Numbered from the stretch's first letter, positions 8,598 through 16,884 are shown. The stretch is 64,000 nt of DNA from JAHFUS01 sp035689115 (GCA_035689115.1 DASSMA010000064.1:124001-188000); one strand, 5' to 3'. Numbers and translations are program-made. Notes: a model not told the origin generated them from the letters alone.

Positions 8598-8837
8598 ATG
8601 ACCATCGCCCGCCGGCGCCTCGGTGCCCTCGCCCTCGCCGCCGCCTTCTCCGCCCTCCTCGCCGCCTGCGGCGGGGGAGGCGGATCGTCGGCGCCGGCCG
8701 CCCCGCCCGGGGCCAACGTCGACCCGAACTCCGGCAACGTGATCACCGGCCCCATCAACAAGGCCAAGGATGTCGCCGGCGAGCAGGAGTCCCACGACCA
8801 GTCCGAAGAGCAGCAGATCGACGGTCTCCAGCGCTGA
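8598..8837 (+). CDS. Small predicted lipoprotein
   Basis: A 79-residue protein with a basic n-region (MTIARRR), a hydrophobic stretch and the lipobox LAAC, with the cysteine at residue 24. This predicts lipidation and export. The mature part is short, polar and acidic (KAKDVAGEQESHDQSEEQQ), with no domain I recognise. It lies between smc and ftsY. A 7-bp inverted repeat, GCCCGGG at 8566-8572 and CCCGGGC at 8591-8597, ends directly before the ATG, and no Shine-Dalgarno is seen. The lipoprotein prediction is fairly secure. The function is unknown. Confidence 0.6.
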   Translation: MTIARRRLGALALAAAFSALLAACGGGGGSSAPAAPPGANVDPNSGNVITGPINKAKDVAGEQESHDQSEEQQIDGLQR

Positions 8838-8913
8838 GCGGGCGAACTGGTAGCGATACCGACAACCTTGCGTTGCCGCTACCGCTACCGGAACCGGGGC
8901 GCGCCGGCTCTCC

Positions 8914-8919
8914 TAGGCT
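8914..8919 (+). promoter_or_regulatory. -10 box, leaderless ftsY promoter
   Basis: TAGGCT ends 6 bp before the ftsY ATG. It lies in an 88-bp gap that also holds the imperfect repeats GGTAGCG and CGCTACC. No Shine-Dalgarno is visible before ftsY. Confidence 0.5.
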
Positions 8920-8925
8920 CGCCCC

Positions 8926-10068
8926 ATGGAGCTCCTCCTCGTCCTGATCTTCCTCGTGGCCATGGCGGCGACGACGGCGATCGTCGTCCGCCGGCGGAGT
9001 CGGCGCATCGAGCTGGAGCCGCCCCCCACCCGGCCCAAGGAGGCGCCCCGGCCCACGGTGGAGGCGCCGCCGGAGGTGGAGGCGCCCCCGGAACCGGTGG
9101 TCGAAGCCCCGCCCGAGGTGGTGGTCGAGGAGCCGGAGGTCGAGGTCCTCCCCGAGCCCGAGGTCGTCGAGCGCCCCCGCTTCCGGGACCGCCTCGGCAA
9201 GGTCCGCAGCCTGCTGGCCGGCTACGTCTCGTCGGTGCTGTCCCGCTCGACCATCGACGACGAGACCTGGGACGACCTCGAGGAGGCCCTCATCCGGGCC
9301 GACGTGGGCGTCGGGCTCACCGGCGCCATGCTCGACGAGGTGCGCACCCGGGTGAAGGCGGAGGCCATCACCACTCCCCAGCAGCTGCTCGAGGCGGTGA
9401 AGGACGACCTCAAGCGCCACCTTTCCGAGGGCGACCGGACGCTGCGGCTGGGCGAGGGCGGTCCCACCGTGTGGCTGTTCGTGGGCGTCAACGGCGTGGG
9501 CAAGACCACCACCATCGGCAAGCTGGGGCTGCGCGAGGCGGCCGCCGGCCACAAGGTCGTCATGGCGGCCGGCGACACCTTCCGGGCGGCGGCGGCCGAG
9601 CAGCTGGGCATGTGGGCCGACCGGGTGGGCGCCGACCTGGTGCGGGGCGCCGAGGGCAGCGATCCCGGCGCCGTGGTGTTCGACGCCGTGGAGCGGGCGG
9701 CCGCCCGGGGCGCCGACCTGGTGCTGGCCGACACCGCCGGCCGCCTCCACACCAAGGTCAACCTCATGGACGAGCTGAAGAAGGTCCGCCGCATCGCCGA
9801 GCGGCCGCCGGCCCAGCTCACCGAGGTGCTGCTGGTGATCGACGCCACCACCGGCCAGAACGGCCTGGTGCAGGCCCGCGAGTTCACCAACGCGGTGGAG
9901 TGCACGGGCGTGGTGCTGACGAAGCTCGACGGTACGGCGAAGGGCGGCATCGCCCTGGCCATCGCCTCGGAGATGAACCTCCCCATCAAACTGGTCGGGC
10001 TGGGGGAGAAGGCCGAGGACCTGGTCGAGTTCGACCCCGACGAGTTCGTCGACGCCCTTTTCTCCTGA
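8926..10068 (+). CDS. ftsY: Signal recognition particle receptor FtsY
   Basis: FtsY is the membrane receptor for SRP and docks Ffh-ribosome complexes through GTP-dependent heterodimerisation. The 380-residue protein starts with a hydrophobic membrane segment (about residues 2-24). A Pro/Glu/Val-rich acidic linker follows to about residue 90, then the N and G domains. GTPase motifs are GVNGVGKTTT (about 187), DTAGRLHT (about 267) and TKLDGTAKGG (about 333). The N-terminal transmembrane anchor is common in actinobacterial FtsY. Its partner ffh is 2.3 kb downstream, separated by two accessory genes. Confidence 0.96.
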   Translation: MELLLVLIFLVAMAATTAIVVRRRSRRIELEPPPTRPKEAPRPTVEAPPEVEAPPEPVVEAPPEVVVEEPEVEVLPEPEVVERPRFRDRLGKVRSLLAGYVSSVLSRSTIDDETWDDLEEALIRADVGVGLTGAMLDEVRTRVKAEAITTPQQLLEAVKDDLKRHLSEGDRTLRLGEGGPTVWLFVGVNGVGKTTTIGKLGLREAAAGHKVVMAAGDTFRAAAAEQLGMWADRVGADLVRGAEGSDPGAVVFDAVERAAARGADLVLADTAGRLHTKVNLMDELKKVRRIAERPPAQLTEVLLVIDATTGQNGLVQAREFTNAVECTGVVLTKLDGTAKGGIALAIASEMNLPIKLVGLGEKAEDLVEFDPDEFVDALFS

Positions 10069-10098
10069 TTCTCAGTCACCCGGAACCGGGCGACCCGG

Positions 10099-10104
10099 TA
10101 CGGT
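10099..10104 (+). promoter_or_regulatory. -10 box upstream of secreted protein gene
   Basis: TACGGT ends 12 bp before the ATG at 10117, in the short gap after ftsY. It could give a leader of only a few nucleotides. Confidence 0.4.
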
Positions 10105-10116
10105 CGTCCAACGGGC

Positions 10117-11424
10117 ATGCGAAACCGAGCCGTCGTCGCCGCAGCCGTTGTCGCCTTCGCCGTCGGGGTGGGCGTCGTCGCGGTCGTCGCCGGCCGGGGG
10201 GGCGGCGGCGCGGACCTGGTGCGGCTGCCGGCGGCCACGGGATCGGCCACGGGGACGGCCGACGCCGCCGCCCCGACGGCCGAGCGCTCCATCGGCGCCC
10301 TCGCCCCCGTCATCCCCCTCGACTACACGGTGAAGGGGTCGCTGCCCGACCTGCCGTCGTCGGCTGCCGCCTACCGGCTCCCGACCGACACCACCGCCGA
10401 CGCGGTGAAGCGCCTGGCCGCCGCCCTCGGCGTCGACGGGGAGCCGCAGCCCACCGCCGGCGGGTGGGTCGTGCACGACGCCGAACGCAGCGTCCAGGTG
10501 ATGAAGGCCCCGGGGGCGCCCTGGTCGCTCAGCCGGTGCCCGGAGGCCATGACCGTCTCGTCCGACGGATCCACCGCCGGCGTCGTCAAGGGATGCGAGG
10601 TCGCGGCGGCCATCGCCGGGTCGGGCGGCACCGCCGTCGACCTGCCGGCGACTTCGCCCCAGCCGGCGCCGTGCCCGGCCGACGCGACGTGCGCCGCGCC
10701 GCCGGCCACCGCCGTCCCCGAGCCGGTCCCCGGCACCAAGCCCGTTCCCGACGCGCAGTCGGCCGGACCTCCTCTCGCCGGGCCCCCGGTGTCGGTCGTC
10801 CCGCCGGACCAGCCCCCGGCCCGCCCCGACCTCCCCTCCCGCGAGGAGGCCACCCGGGTGGCCAAGGAGGCGTTCGCCCGCCTGGGCGCCGGCGACCAGG
10901 GCTTCCAGCTGGAGGACAGCTGGTCGAACTGGTCAGCCAGGGTGGACGGCTTGGTCGACGGCGCCGCCGTCCCGGGCCTCGGCACCTGGCTCGGCATCGG
11001 CCCGGGCGGCGTCATCGAGTACGGGAGCGGCATGCTGGCCCGGCCGGAACGGCTCGGCGACTACCCGCTGGTGAGCGTGCAGGCCGGCCTCGACCGCCTC
11101 CGCCGCGGCTTCGGCGCCGGCGTCCGCCCGATGGCGGCCGACGGCACGCCCGTGCGGGACGGGGTGGTGCCGCCGGCGGTGGCGGTCGCGCCGGCCGAGC
11201 CGGGCCCGCCGGTCACCATCGAGCAGCCGGTGCCGGCCGAGCCCCCCGTCACGCACCTGGTGATCACGGGCGCCCACCTCACCCTGCTCCAGGTGGGCGA
11301 CGCCCTGGTGCCCGCCTTCGCCTTCGACCTGGAGAGCGGCGGCACCACGTCGCCCGTGCCGGCCGTCACCGACCAGTGGCTCGACCAGCAGGCCCGGTCC
11401 CTGCCGCAGCCAGCGAAAGGCTGA
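10117..11424 (+). CDS. Membrane-anchored extracytoplasmic protein, unknown function
   Basis: A 435-residue protein with one N-terminal hydrophobic segment (about residues 6-26), so it is probably anchored or exported with an extracytoplasmic body. Domain order: a segment with LPDLPSSAAAYRLP and a repeated pattern of short strand-rich units, a Pro-rich linker (about residues 185-240), then a second unit with SREEATRVAKEAFARLG and WLDQQ near the end. The style resembles poorly characterised actinobacterial exported proteins that occur near sigma/anti-sigma genes, but no such gene is adjacent. I cannot assign a function. It lies between ftsY and a methyltransferase and seems to have its own promoter. 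Confidence 0.6.
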   Translation: MRNRAVVAAAVVAFAVGVGVVAVVAGRGGGGADLVRLPAATGSATGTADAAAPTAERSIGALAPVIPLDYTVKGSLPDLPSSAAAYRLPTDTTADAVKRLAAALGVDGEPQPTAGGWVVHDAERSVQVMKAPGAPWSLSRCPEAMTVSSDGSTAGVVKGCEVAAAIAGSGGTAVDLPATSPQPAPCPADATCAAPPATAVPEPVPGTKPVPDAQSAGPPLAGPPVSVVPPDQPPARPDLPSREEATRVAKEAFARLGAGDQGFQLEDSWSNWSARVDGLVDGAAVPGLGTWLGIGPGGVIEYGSGMLARPERLGDYPLVSVQAGLDRLRRGFGAGVRPMAADGTPVRDGVVPPAVAVAPAEPGPPVTIEQPVPAEPPVTHLVITGAHLTLLQVGDALVPAFAFDLESGGTTSPVPAVTDQWLDQQARSLPQPAKG

Positions 11425-11435
11425 TGCGGCCCGGG

Positions 11436-11441
11436 TAGCGT
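11436..11441 (+). promoter_or_regulatory. -10 box upstream of methyltransferase gene
   Basis: TAGCGT ends 9 bp before the ATG at 11451. There is no Shine-Dalgarno in the interval. Confidence 0.45.
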
Positions 11442-11450
11442 CGTCGGATC

Positions 11451-12389
11451 ATGGATCTCCGCGCGCTGTCCGACCGCCTCAAGACCCAGACCGGCCGGTG
11501 GGTGCTCGACCAGGGCCGGCGCCTGGTGCCCCGGTTCGGCTACACCCTCCAGCGCCAGGCGCTCTACTGGCCGCTGAACCCGGCCGACCAGTCCTACACC
11601 CGGCCGGTCACCGCCCTCTCCGAGGGCAACGTCGCCTTCGCCGGCTTCCCCGTGCCGCCCCCGCGCCTGTGGGCCGACTACTGCACGACGGCCGAGTCGT
11701 GGGTGGCCAGCGGCGAGGCCGACGGGCGCACCATGCGCGACCTGGTGGCGGCCGCCGGCGCGCCGATCGGCGGCTGCCGGCGGATCCTCGAGATCGGCTG
11801 CGCCACCGGTCGGATCCTGCGCTCGCTGGCCGACGTGGCGGCGGGCGCCGAGGTGTGGGGGATCGACGTGTGGTCCGACGCCGTCGAGTGGTGCCAGCAG
11901 AACCTGGCCCCCCCGTTCCACTTCGCCACCACCACTTCGGCGCCCCACGTGCCGTTCGAGGAGCGCTCGTTCGACCTCGTGTACGGGGGGTCGGTGTTCA
12001 CCCACATCGCCGAGCTCACCGAGGCGTGGATGCTCGAGCTGCACCGGGTGCTGCGCCCCGGCGGGCACCTGTACATCTCGCTCAACGACCGGGCCGCCGC
12101 CGCCATCTTCGAGGGCGAGGCCACCGCCGAGGAGATGGAAGGGTTCGTGGAGCGGGTGGGGGGCCGGGAGGCGTGGGACAACTGGGTCGCCACGCTCCAT
12201 GCCGACCCCGGGTACGCCCGGTTCCTCTCCGGCGAGGCGTCCATGCTCGTGCTGGGCCGCACCACGATGCCGCACGTGCTGTGGGACGCCGACGTGCTGT
12301 GCGACCGGGTCGCCTGGGGGTTCCGCCGGCGCTCGCTCACCCGGGCCGGCTACGGCCACCAGAGCACGCTGCTCCTGGAAAGGATCTAG
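11451..12389 (+). CDS. Class I SAM-dependent methyltransferase
   Basis: This 312-residue cytoplasmic enzyme has a classic Rossmann methyltransferase core. Motif I is LEIGCATGRIL (about residues 112-122), followed by the acidic strand end GIDVWSDA. The post-I/IV region is FDLVYGGSVFTHI and the late motif LRPGGHLYISLND. The substrate cannot be read from the sequence. N-terminal residues 1-90 are aromatic-rich and probably form a substrate cap. It lies between the secreted protein and ffh and is accessory to the core operon. It could modify a lipid, sugar or small molecule. Confidence 0.75.
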   Translation: MDLRALSDRLKTQTGRWVLDQGRRLVPRFGYTLQRQALYWPLNPADQSYTRPVTALSEGNVAFAGFPVPPPRLWADYCTTAESWVASGEADGRTMRDLVAAAGAPIGGCRRILEIGCATGRILRSLADVAAGAEVWGIDVWSDAVEWCQQNLAPPFHFATTTSAPHVPFEERSFDLVYGGSVFTHIAELTEAWMLELHRVLRPGGHLYISLNDRAAAAIFEGEATAEEMEGFVERVGGREAWDNWVATLHADPGYARFLSGEASMLVLGRTTMPHVLWDADVLCDRVAWGFRRRSLTRAGYGHQSTLLLERI

Positions 12390-12394
12390 TCCAG

Positions 12395-12400
12395 TACCCT
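12395..12400 (+). promoter_or_regulatory. -10 box of the ffh-rpsP-trmD operon
   Basis: TACCCT ends 10 bp before the ffh ATG, in the 21-bp gap after the methyltransferase gene. It would drive a leaderless or near-leaderless operon transcript. Confidence 0.45.
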
Positions 12401-12410
12401 GAGCAGCCGC

Positions 12411-13781
12411 ATGTTCGAGAGCCTGTCAGACCGCTTCGAAGGGATCTTCACCCGGCTGCGCAGCCGAGGCCGGCTCAGCGAGGCCGACGTCGACGAGGTC
12501 CTCCGGGAGATCCGCCTGGCCCTGCTGGAGGCCGACGTCAACCTCCGGGTGGTCAAGGGCCTGATCGGACGCATCCGCGAGCAGTGCGTGGGCATCGACC
12601 TGTCGCAGAGCCTCACGCCGGCCCAGCAGGTCATCAAGATCGTCCACCAGGAGCTCATCCAGATCCTGGGCGGCGAGACGCTCAAGATCAGCTACGCCTC
12701 CAAGCCCCCCACCGTGGTGCTCCTGGCCGGCCTGCAGGGCTCGGGCAAGACCACGGCGGCCGGCAAGCTGGCCCGGTGGTTCAAGCACAAGGGCCGCCAG
12801 CCCCTGCTCGTCGGGGCCGACCTCCAGCGGCCGGCCGCCGTGGAGCAGCTGCGGGTGCTGGGCAGCCAGGCCGGCGTGCCGGTGTTCAGCGAGCCCATCG
12901 GCCCGGTGGCGGTGGCCGCGAAGGGGCTGGAGGAGGCCCGGCGCCTCGGGCGCGACGTCCTCATCGTCGACACCGCCGGGCGCCTCAGCATCGACGCCGA
13001 GCTGATGCAGGAGGTCAAGGACATCTCGGGGCGGGTGTCGCCCCACTACACCTTCCTCGTCATCGACGCCATGACCGGCCAGGACGCGGTGAACACGGCG
13101 GAGGCGTTCCACGAGACCCTCGCCCTCGACGGCGTGATCCTCACCAAGCTCGACGGCGACGCCCGGGGCGGCGCCGCCCTGTCGGTGAAGGAGGTGGTGG
13201 GCAAGCCCATCGCCTTCGCCTCCATCGGCGAGAAGCTCAGCGACTTCGACACCTTCTACCCCGACCGCATGGCCAGCCGCATCCTCGGCATGGGCGACGT
13301 GCTCACCCTCATCGAGAAGGCGGAGCAGGCGTTCGAGCAGAAGGAGGCGGAGCGGGCCGCCCAGGCCCTCATGGAGGGCACCTACACCCTCGACGACTTC
13401 CTCGGCCACCTCCAGCAGATCAAGAAGATGGGGAACCTGTCGGGCATCATCAGTATGATCCCGGGGGTTCCGAAGGAGCTGAAGCAGGCCAAGATCGACG
13501 ACCGGGAGCTGGCGCCGATCGAGGCGATGATCCGGTCGATGACGCCGGCCGAGCGCTTCGACCCCAAGATCATCAACGGCTCCCGGCGGCTGCGCATCGC
13601 CAACGGGAGCGGCACCACCACCTCGCAGGTCAACCAGTTGCTCAAGCAGTTCAAGGAGATGCAGGCCCAGATCGGCGCCATGGGCCTGAATCGCATGATG
13701 AACAAGAAGCGCGGCAAGAAGGGCAAGAAGGGCGGCCGGGTCACCCCGCCGAAGCTCCCCTCGATGCCGAACCTCAACTAG
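12411..13781 (+). CDS. ffh: Signal recognition particle protein Ffh
   Basis: Ffh binds SRP RNA and signal sequences and delivers ribosomes to FtsY. The 456-residue protein has an N domain starting MFESLSDRFEGIFTRL. Its G domain carries GLQGSGKTTAAGKLA (about 107), DTAGRL (about 186) and TKLDGDARGG (about 244). The methionine-rich M domain covers about residues 300-440 (MIPGVP, MIRSMTPAER, INGSRR). The tail is lysine-rich (KKRGKKGKKGG), as expected for RNA contact. It heads the rpsP-khpA-rimM-trmD-rplS operon, with rpsP 14 bp downstream. Confidence 0.97.
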   Translation: MFESLSDRFEGIFTRLRSRGRLSEADVDEVLREIRLALLEADVNLRVVKGLIGRIREQCVGIDLSQSLTPAQQVIKIVHQELIQILGGETLKISYASKPPTVVLLAGLQGSGKTTAAGKLARWFKHKGRQPLLVGADLQRPAAVEQLRVLGSQAGVPVFSEPIGPVAVAAKGLEEARRLGRDVLIVDTAGRLSIDAELMQEVKDISGRVSPHYTFLVIDAMTGQDAVNTAEAFHETLALDGVILTKLDGDARGGAALSVKEVVGKPIAFASIGEKLSDFDTFYPDRMASRILGMGDVLTLIEKAEQAFEQKEAERAAQALMEGTYTLDDFLGHLQQIKKMGNLSGIISMIPGVPKELKQAKIDDRELAPIEAMIRSMTPAERFDPKIINGSRRLRIANGSGTTTSQVNQLLKQFKEMQAQIGAMGLNRMMNKKRGKKGKKGGRVTPPKLPSMPNLN

Positions 13782-13795
13782 GAGAAGCGAATCTC

Positions 13796-14065
13796 GTGGC
13801 AGTGAAGCTCCGGCTCATGCGGATGGGCAAGAAGAAGCAGCCCACCTACCGGGTCGTGGCGGCCGACAGCCGCTCACCCCGAAACGGCCGGTTCATCGAG
13901 ATCCTCGGCACCTACGAGCCGAGGGCGGAGCCGTCCCGCATCACCATCGACACCGACAAGGCGGTGGCGTGGCTGAAGAAGGGCGCCCAGCCCACCGACA
14001 CGGTGCAGAAGCTGCTCAAGATCTCCGGGGCGTGGGAGCAGTTCAAGCCCGGGGTGCCGGCCTGA
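13796..14065 (+). CDS. rpsP: 30S ribosomal protein S16
   Basis: S16 is a small-subunit protein needed for assembly of the 5' domain of 16S rRNA. The 89-residue sequence starts MAVKLRLMRMGKKKQPTYR and contains the family's RFIEILGTYEPR and KAVAWLKKGAQPTDTV. The start is GTG 13796, with GGAGAAG 7-13 bp upstream. Longer open frames upstream lie inside ffh and are not used. Its stop overlaps the khpA ATG by one base (TGATG). Confidence 0.96.
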   Translation: MAVKLRLMRMGKKKQPTYRVVAADSRSPRNGRFIEILGTYEPRAEPSRITIDTDKAVAWLKKGAQPTDTVQKLLKISGAWEQFKPGVPA

Positions 14066-14382
14066 TGAGCGACGTCGACGAGCTCGACGACGACGACGGC
14101 GCCGACGACGAAGTCGACGAGGGGGCGGGCAACCGCCTGGTCGGTGCCATCCCCCGCAACGTGGCCGAGTACGTGGCCCGCAACCTGGTCGACGAGCCCG
14201 ACGCGGTGGTCGTCGAGCTCGACGAGGGCCGGGGCCGGGTCGACCTGCGCCTGCACGTGGCGCCCGACGACATGGGCAAGGTCATCGGCAAGCGGGGCCG
14301 GGTGGCCCAGGCGATCCGCACGGTGGTGCGGGCGGCCGGCGCCCGCGAGGGCGTGGAGGCCAGCCTCGACATCGTCGACTGA
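14065..14382 (+). CDS. khpA: KhpA-type KH-domain RNA-binding protein
   Basis: A 105-residue protein with one KH domain; its GXXG loop is GKRG within MGKVIGKRGRVAQAIR. KhpA proteins bind RNA, often with KhpB, and are encoded between rpsP and rimM. This copy has an unusually long, very acidic N-terminal tail (about 22 residues, mostly Asp/Glu) before the conserved NVAEYVARNLVDEPD segment. The ATG overlaps the rpsP stop. The acidic tail could be trimmed by a later start, but no better start codon or ribosome site is visible. Confidence 0.9.
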   Translation: MSDVDELDDDDGADDEVDEGAGNRLVGAIPRNVAEYVARNLVDEPDAVVVELDEGRGRVDLRLHVAPDDMGKVIGKRGRVAQAIRTVVRAAGAREGVEASLDIVD

Positions 14383-14395
14383 GGGCCAGCGCCGC

Positions 14396-14848
14396 CTGGA
14401 GGTCGGGCGGGTGGTGAAGCCCCACGGGCTTCGCGGCGAGGTGGTCGTGGAGCTGGTCACCAACCGCACCGAGCGGCTGGCCGCCGGCACGGTGCTCGAC
14501 AGCGACCGGGGGCCGCTCCAGGTGGTGCGGTCGTCCCCGTTCCAGCACCGCTGGATCGTGGTCTTCGCCGGCGTCGCCGGCGTCGAGGCGGCCGAAGCCT
14601 TGCGGGGCACCGTCCTGCGCGCCGAGCCCCTCGACGACGACGACGCCCTCTGGGTCCACCAGCTGGTGGGCGCCGGGGTGGTCGACGTGGCCGGCACCGC
14701 CTGCGGCACGGTCGTGGCGGTCCAGGCCAACCCGGCCAGCGACCTGCTCGTGCTCGACGGCGGCGCCCTGGTCCCGCTGCGGTTCGTGGTGTCGTCCGAG
14801 CCGGGCCGAGTGGTCGTCGACCTGCCGCCCGGGCTCCTCGACCTCTGA
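14396..14848 (+). CDS. rimM: 16S rRNA processing protein RimM, probable CTG start
   Basis: RimM assists maturation of the 30S head domain and binds S19. The conserved start LEVGRVVKPHGLRGEV and a C-terminal PRC-barrel-like half are present. No ATG, GTG or TTG precedes the first beta strand: the first in-frame ordinary start is GTG 14411, which would delete LEVGR. CTG 14396 gives exactly MEVGRVVKPHG, with GAGGG 10 bp upstream, so I favour it. Predicted length is 150 residues, slightly short for the family. The stop overlaps trmD by one base. Product identity is firm; the start is inference. Confidence 0.85.
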   Translation: MEVGRVVKPHGLRGEVVVELVTNRTERLAAGTVLDSDRGPLQVVRSSPFQHRWIVVFAGVAGVEAAEALRGTVLRAEPLDDDDALWVHQLVGAGVVDVAGTACGTVVAVQANPASDLLVLDGGALVPLRFVVSSEPGRVVVDLPPGLLDL

Positions 14849-15633
14849 TGCGGGTCGACGTCTTCACCATCTTCCCCACGCTGGTGGACGGGTGGCTGGG
14901 GGCCAGCCTGATCGGCAAGGCCCGGGCGAGGGGCGTGCTGGACCTGCGGGTGCACGACCTGCGCTCGGCCGCCACCGACCCCCACCGCAGCGTCGACGAC
15001 GCGCCCTTCGGCGGCGGGGCGGGGATGGTGCTGGCCCCCGAGCCGGTGTTCGGGGCGGTGGAGGCGGTCGAACCGCCCCGTCCGCTGTTCCTCCTGGCCC
15101 CCACCGGGCGGCGCTTCGACCAGGCCATGGCCCGGGAGCTGGCCGGCACCGGGGGGTTCTCGCTGCTGTGCGGCCGCTACGAGGGGGTGGACCAGCGGGT
15201 CGTGGACCACCTCGTCGACGGCGAGCTCTCCATCGGCGACTACGTCCTCGCCGGCGGGGAGGCGGCGGCGGTGGTGGTGGTGGAGGCGGTGGCCCGCCTG
15301 GTGCCCGGCGTCATGGGGAACGAGGCGTCGGCGGTGTCGGAGAGCTTCAGCGACGGGCTGCTCGAGGAGCCCCAGTACACCCGCCCGGCCGACTTCCGGG
15401 GGTGGGTCGTCCCCGAGGTGCTGCGCTCGGGCGACCACGGCCGGGTCGCCCGCTGGCGGCGGGCCCAGGCCCTGGCCCGCACCCGAGCCGCCCGGCCCGA
15501 CCTGATCGATCGGCGCGGGGGCCTGACGGCCGACGAGGTGCGGCTGCTGGAGGAGCACGGGTATCCTGTCTCCGCCCCCGGCGACACGTATGGGTCCCGT
15601 CGCGACCCCGGGGGCAGCCGACGAGGAGCGTGA
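14848..15633 (+). CDS. trmD: tRNA (guanine37-N1)-methyltransferase
   Basis: TrmD methylates G37 of tRNAs reading CNN and related codons, which prevents +1 frameshifting. The 261-residue SPOUT enzyme shows DDAPFGGGAGMVLAPEPVF, LLCGRYEGVDQRV and the knotted SAM loop SIGDYVLAGGE. The C-terminal domain carries PQYTRPADFRGW. The last 20 residues (GDTYGSRRDPGGSRRGA) extend slightly past the usual end. The ATG overlaps the rimM stop. rplS follows after 6 bp. Confidence 0.97.
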   Translation: MRVDVFTIFPTLVDGWLGASLIGKARARGVLDLRVHDLRSAATDPHRSVDDAPFGGGAGMVLAPEPVFGAVEAVEPPRPLFLLAPTGRRFDQAMARELAGTGGFSLLCGRYEGVDQRVVDHLVDGELSIGDYVLAGGEAAAVVVVEAVARLVPGVMGNEASAVSESFSDGLLEEPQYTRPADFRGWVVPEVLRSGDHGRVARWRRAQALARTRAARPDLIDRRGGLTADEVRLLEEHGYPVSAPGDTYGSRRDPGGSRRGA

Positions 15634-15639
15634 CGCCCC

Positions 15640-15990
15640 ATGAACCCCACCGATCTGGTCGACCGACGGAGCCTGCGGGACGACATCCCCGTGTTCCGGC
15701 CGGGTGACAACGTCAAGGTCCACGTGCGCGTGGTGGAGGGGTCCCGCGAGCGGGTCCAGGTGTTCCAGGGCGACGTCATCGCCCGCAAGGGCGACGGCGT
15801 CCGCGAGACGTTCACCGTGCGCAAGACCAGCTTCGGCGTCGGGGTGGAGCGCACCTTCCCCGTGCACTCCCCGGTGCTGGCCAAGATCGAGGTCGTCCGC
15901 AACGGCGACGTGCGGCGGGCCAAGCTCTACTACCTCCGGGAGCGCTCCGGGAAGGCGGCCAAGATCCGGGAGAAGCGAACCGTCCGTTGA
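15640..15990 (+). CDS. rplS: 50S ribosomal protein L19
   Basis: L19 sits at the interface of the two ribosomal subunits. The 116-residue sequence has DIPVFRPGDNVKVHVRVVEG, RVQVFQGDVIARKG and the C-terminal KLYYLRERSGKAAKI, all typical. It closes the rpsP-trmD block. Its stop lies in a TTGA overlap with lepB, so the two are translationally coupled. Confidence 0.97.
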   Translation: MNPTDLVDRRSLRDDIPVFRPGDNVKVHVRVVEGSRERVQVFQGDVIARKGDGVRETFTVRKTSFGVGVERTFPVHSPVLAKIEVVRNGDVRRAKLYYLRERSGKAAKIREKRTVR

Positions 15991-16628
15991 GCCCGCCGGC
16001 CGCGTCCGGGGGGGACGGCGGCGGCGGCGGGTTCTGGCGTTCGGCGCGTGAGCTCCCGCTCCTCGTCGCCTGCGCCGCCCTGCTCGCCTTCCTGCTCAAG
16101 TCGTTCGTCGCCCAGGCCTTCTACATCCCCTCGGGCTCGATGCTGCCCCAACTGCACATCAACGACCGGGTCGTCGTCTCCAAGCTGGCCTACCGGCTCC
16201 ACGCCCCGCGGCGGGGCGACATCGTCGTGTTCGACTGCCCGAAGGTGTCGTGCCCGTCCGGCCCGCCCAAGGACGACGGCGGCGGCCTCCGCAAGGCGGC
16301 GCGCAAGGTGGCCGAGGGCGTCGGCGTCGTGCAGCCGTCCACCGAGGAGTTCATCAAGCGGGTGATCGGGCTGCCCGGCGAGACGGTGGAGGGGCGCAAC
16401 GGCTCGGTGTACGTCGACGGCCGGCGCCTGAAGGAGCCCTACCTGCCCAAGGGCACCGTCACCACCGACTTCGCGCCGATCACGGTGCCCGCCGGCCACC
16501 TGTGGGTGATGGGCGACAACCGGGGCAACTCGTCCGACAGCCGGGTGTTCGGGCCGATCCCGAGGTCCACCGTGGTGGGCCGCACCGTGGTCAAGCTCTG
16601 GCCGGCGGGCGACGCCTCCTTCCTGTGA
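15987..16628 (+). CDS. lepB: Signal peptidase I
   Basis: SPase I removes signal peptides on the outer face of the membrane. The 213-residue protein has a Gly-rich N-terminus and one transmembrane segment (about residues 22-40). The catalytic Ser is residue 51 in PSGSM, the general-base Lys is residue 124 in FIKRVIGLPGE, and box E is MGDNRGNSSDSRVFG. An insertion of about 35 polar residues between RGDIVVFD and the Lys motif includes CPKVSC. The start is TTG 15987, inside a TTGA overlap with rplS. In mycobacteria rnhB follows lepB; here it is absent. Confidence 0.94.
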   Translation: MSPPAASGGDGGGGGFWRSARELPLLVACAALLAFLLKSFVAQAFYIPSGSMLPQLHINDRVVVSKLAYRLHAPRRGDIVVFDCPKVSCPSGPPKDDGGGLRKAARKVAEGVGVVQPSTEEFIKRVIGLPGETVEGRNGSVYVDGRRLKEPYLPKGTVTTDFAPITVPAGHLWVMGDNRGNSSDSRVFGPIPRSTVVGRTVVKLWPAGDASFL

Positions 16629-16633
16629 GAATC

Positions 16634-16795
16634 GTGTCGCAAGCAGCGCTTGCTCGGCGAGCCAGCCGTGCCGGCCTCCGGCCGGCGCTCAGGCCGCCGA
16701 CCGGCGAAGCCGGATCGGCGGGTTCCCCCGGGGGGCTGTGCCCCCCGGAGCCCCCGTGCCGCCAGCCGAAGGAGGCCGCCTCCGGCGGCGGATCA
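16634..16795 (-). repeat. Palindrome-rich intergenic repeat, copy A
   Basis: This 256-bp gap between lepB and DUF2469 holds a repeat that, read on the minus strand, aligns with copy B at 17745-17901. It consists of hairpins with 3-nt loops: GCAAGC/agc/GCTTGC at 16639-16653, a 7-bp stem at 16670-16686, CCGGC/gaa/GCCGG at 16701-16713, a G6C/tgt/GC6 stem around 16731-16747, and GCCGCC/tcc/GGCGGC near 16776-16790. Stem bases differ from copy B but remain paired, which points to selection or origin at the RNA/DNA-hairpin level. Confidence 0.65.
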
Positions 16796-16871
16796 CGTCC
16801 GTCGGCGACCCGCACCGTTCCTCGCGCCCGCAAGGTTCGTCGCTCCGGCACAGCCCGCCCGGGTCTCGCCG

Positions 16872-16877
16872 TACGAT
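16872..16877 (+). promoter_or_regulatory. -10 box, leaderless DUF2469 promoter
   Basis: TACGAT ends 7 bp before GTG 16885. It overlaps an in-frame ATG at 16876, which argues that the GTG is the real start. Confidence 0.5.
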
Positions 16878-16884
16878 GTCCAAC

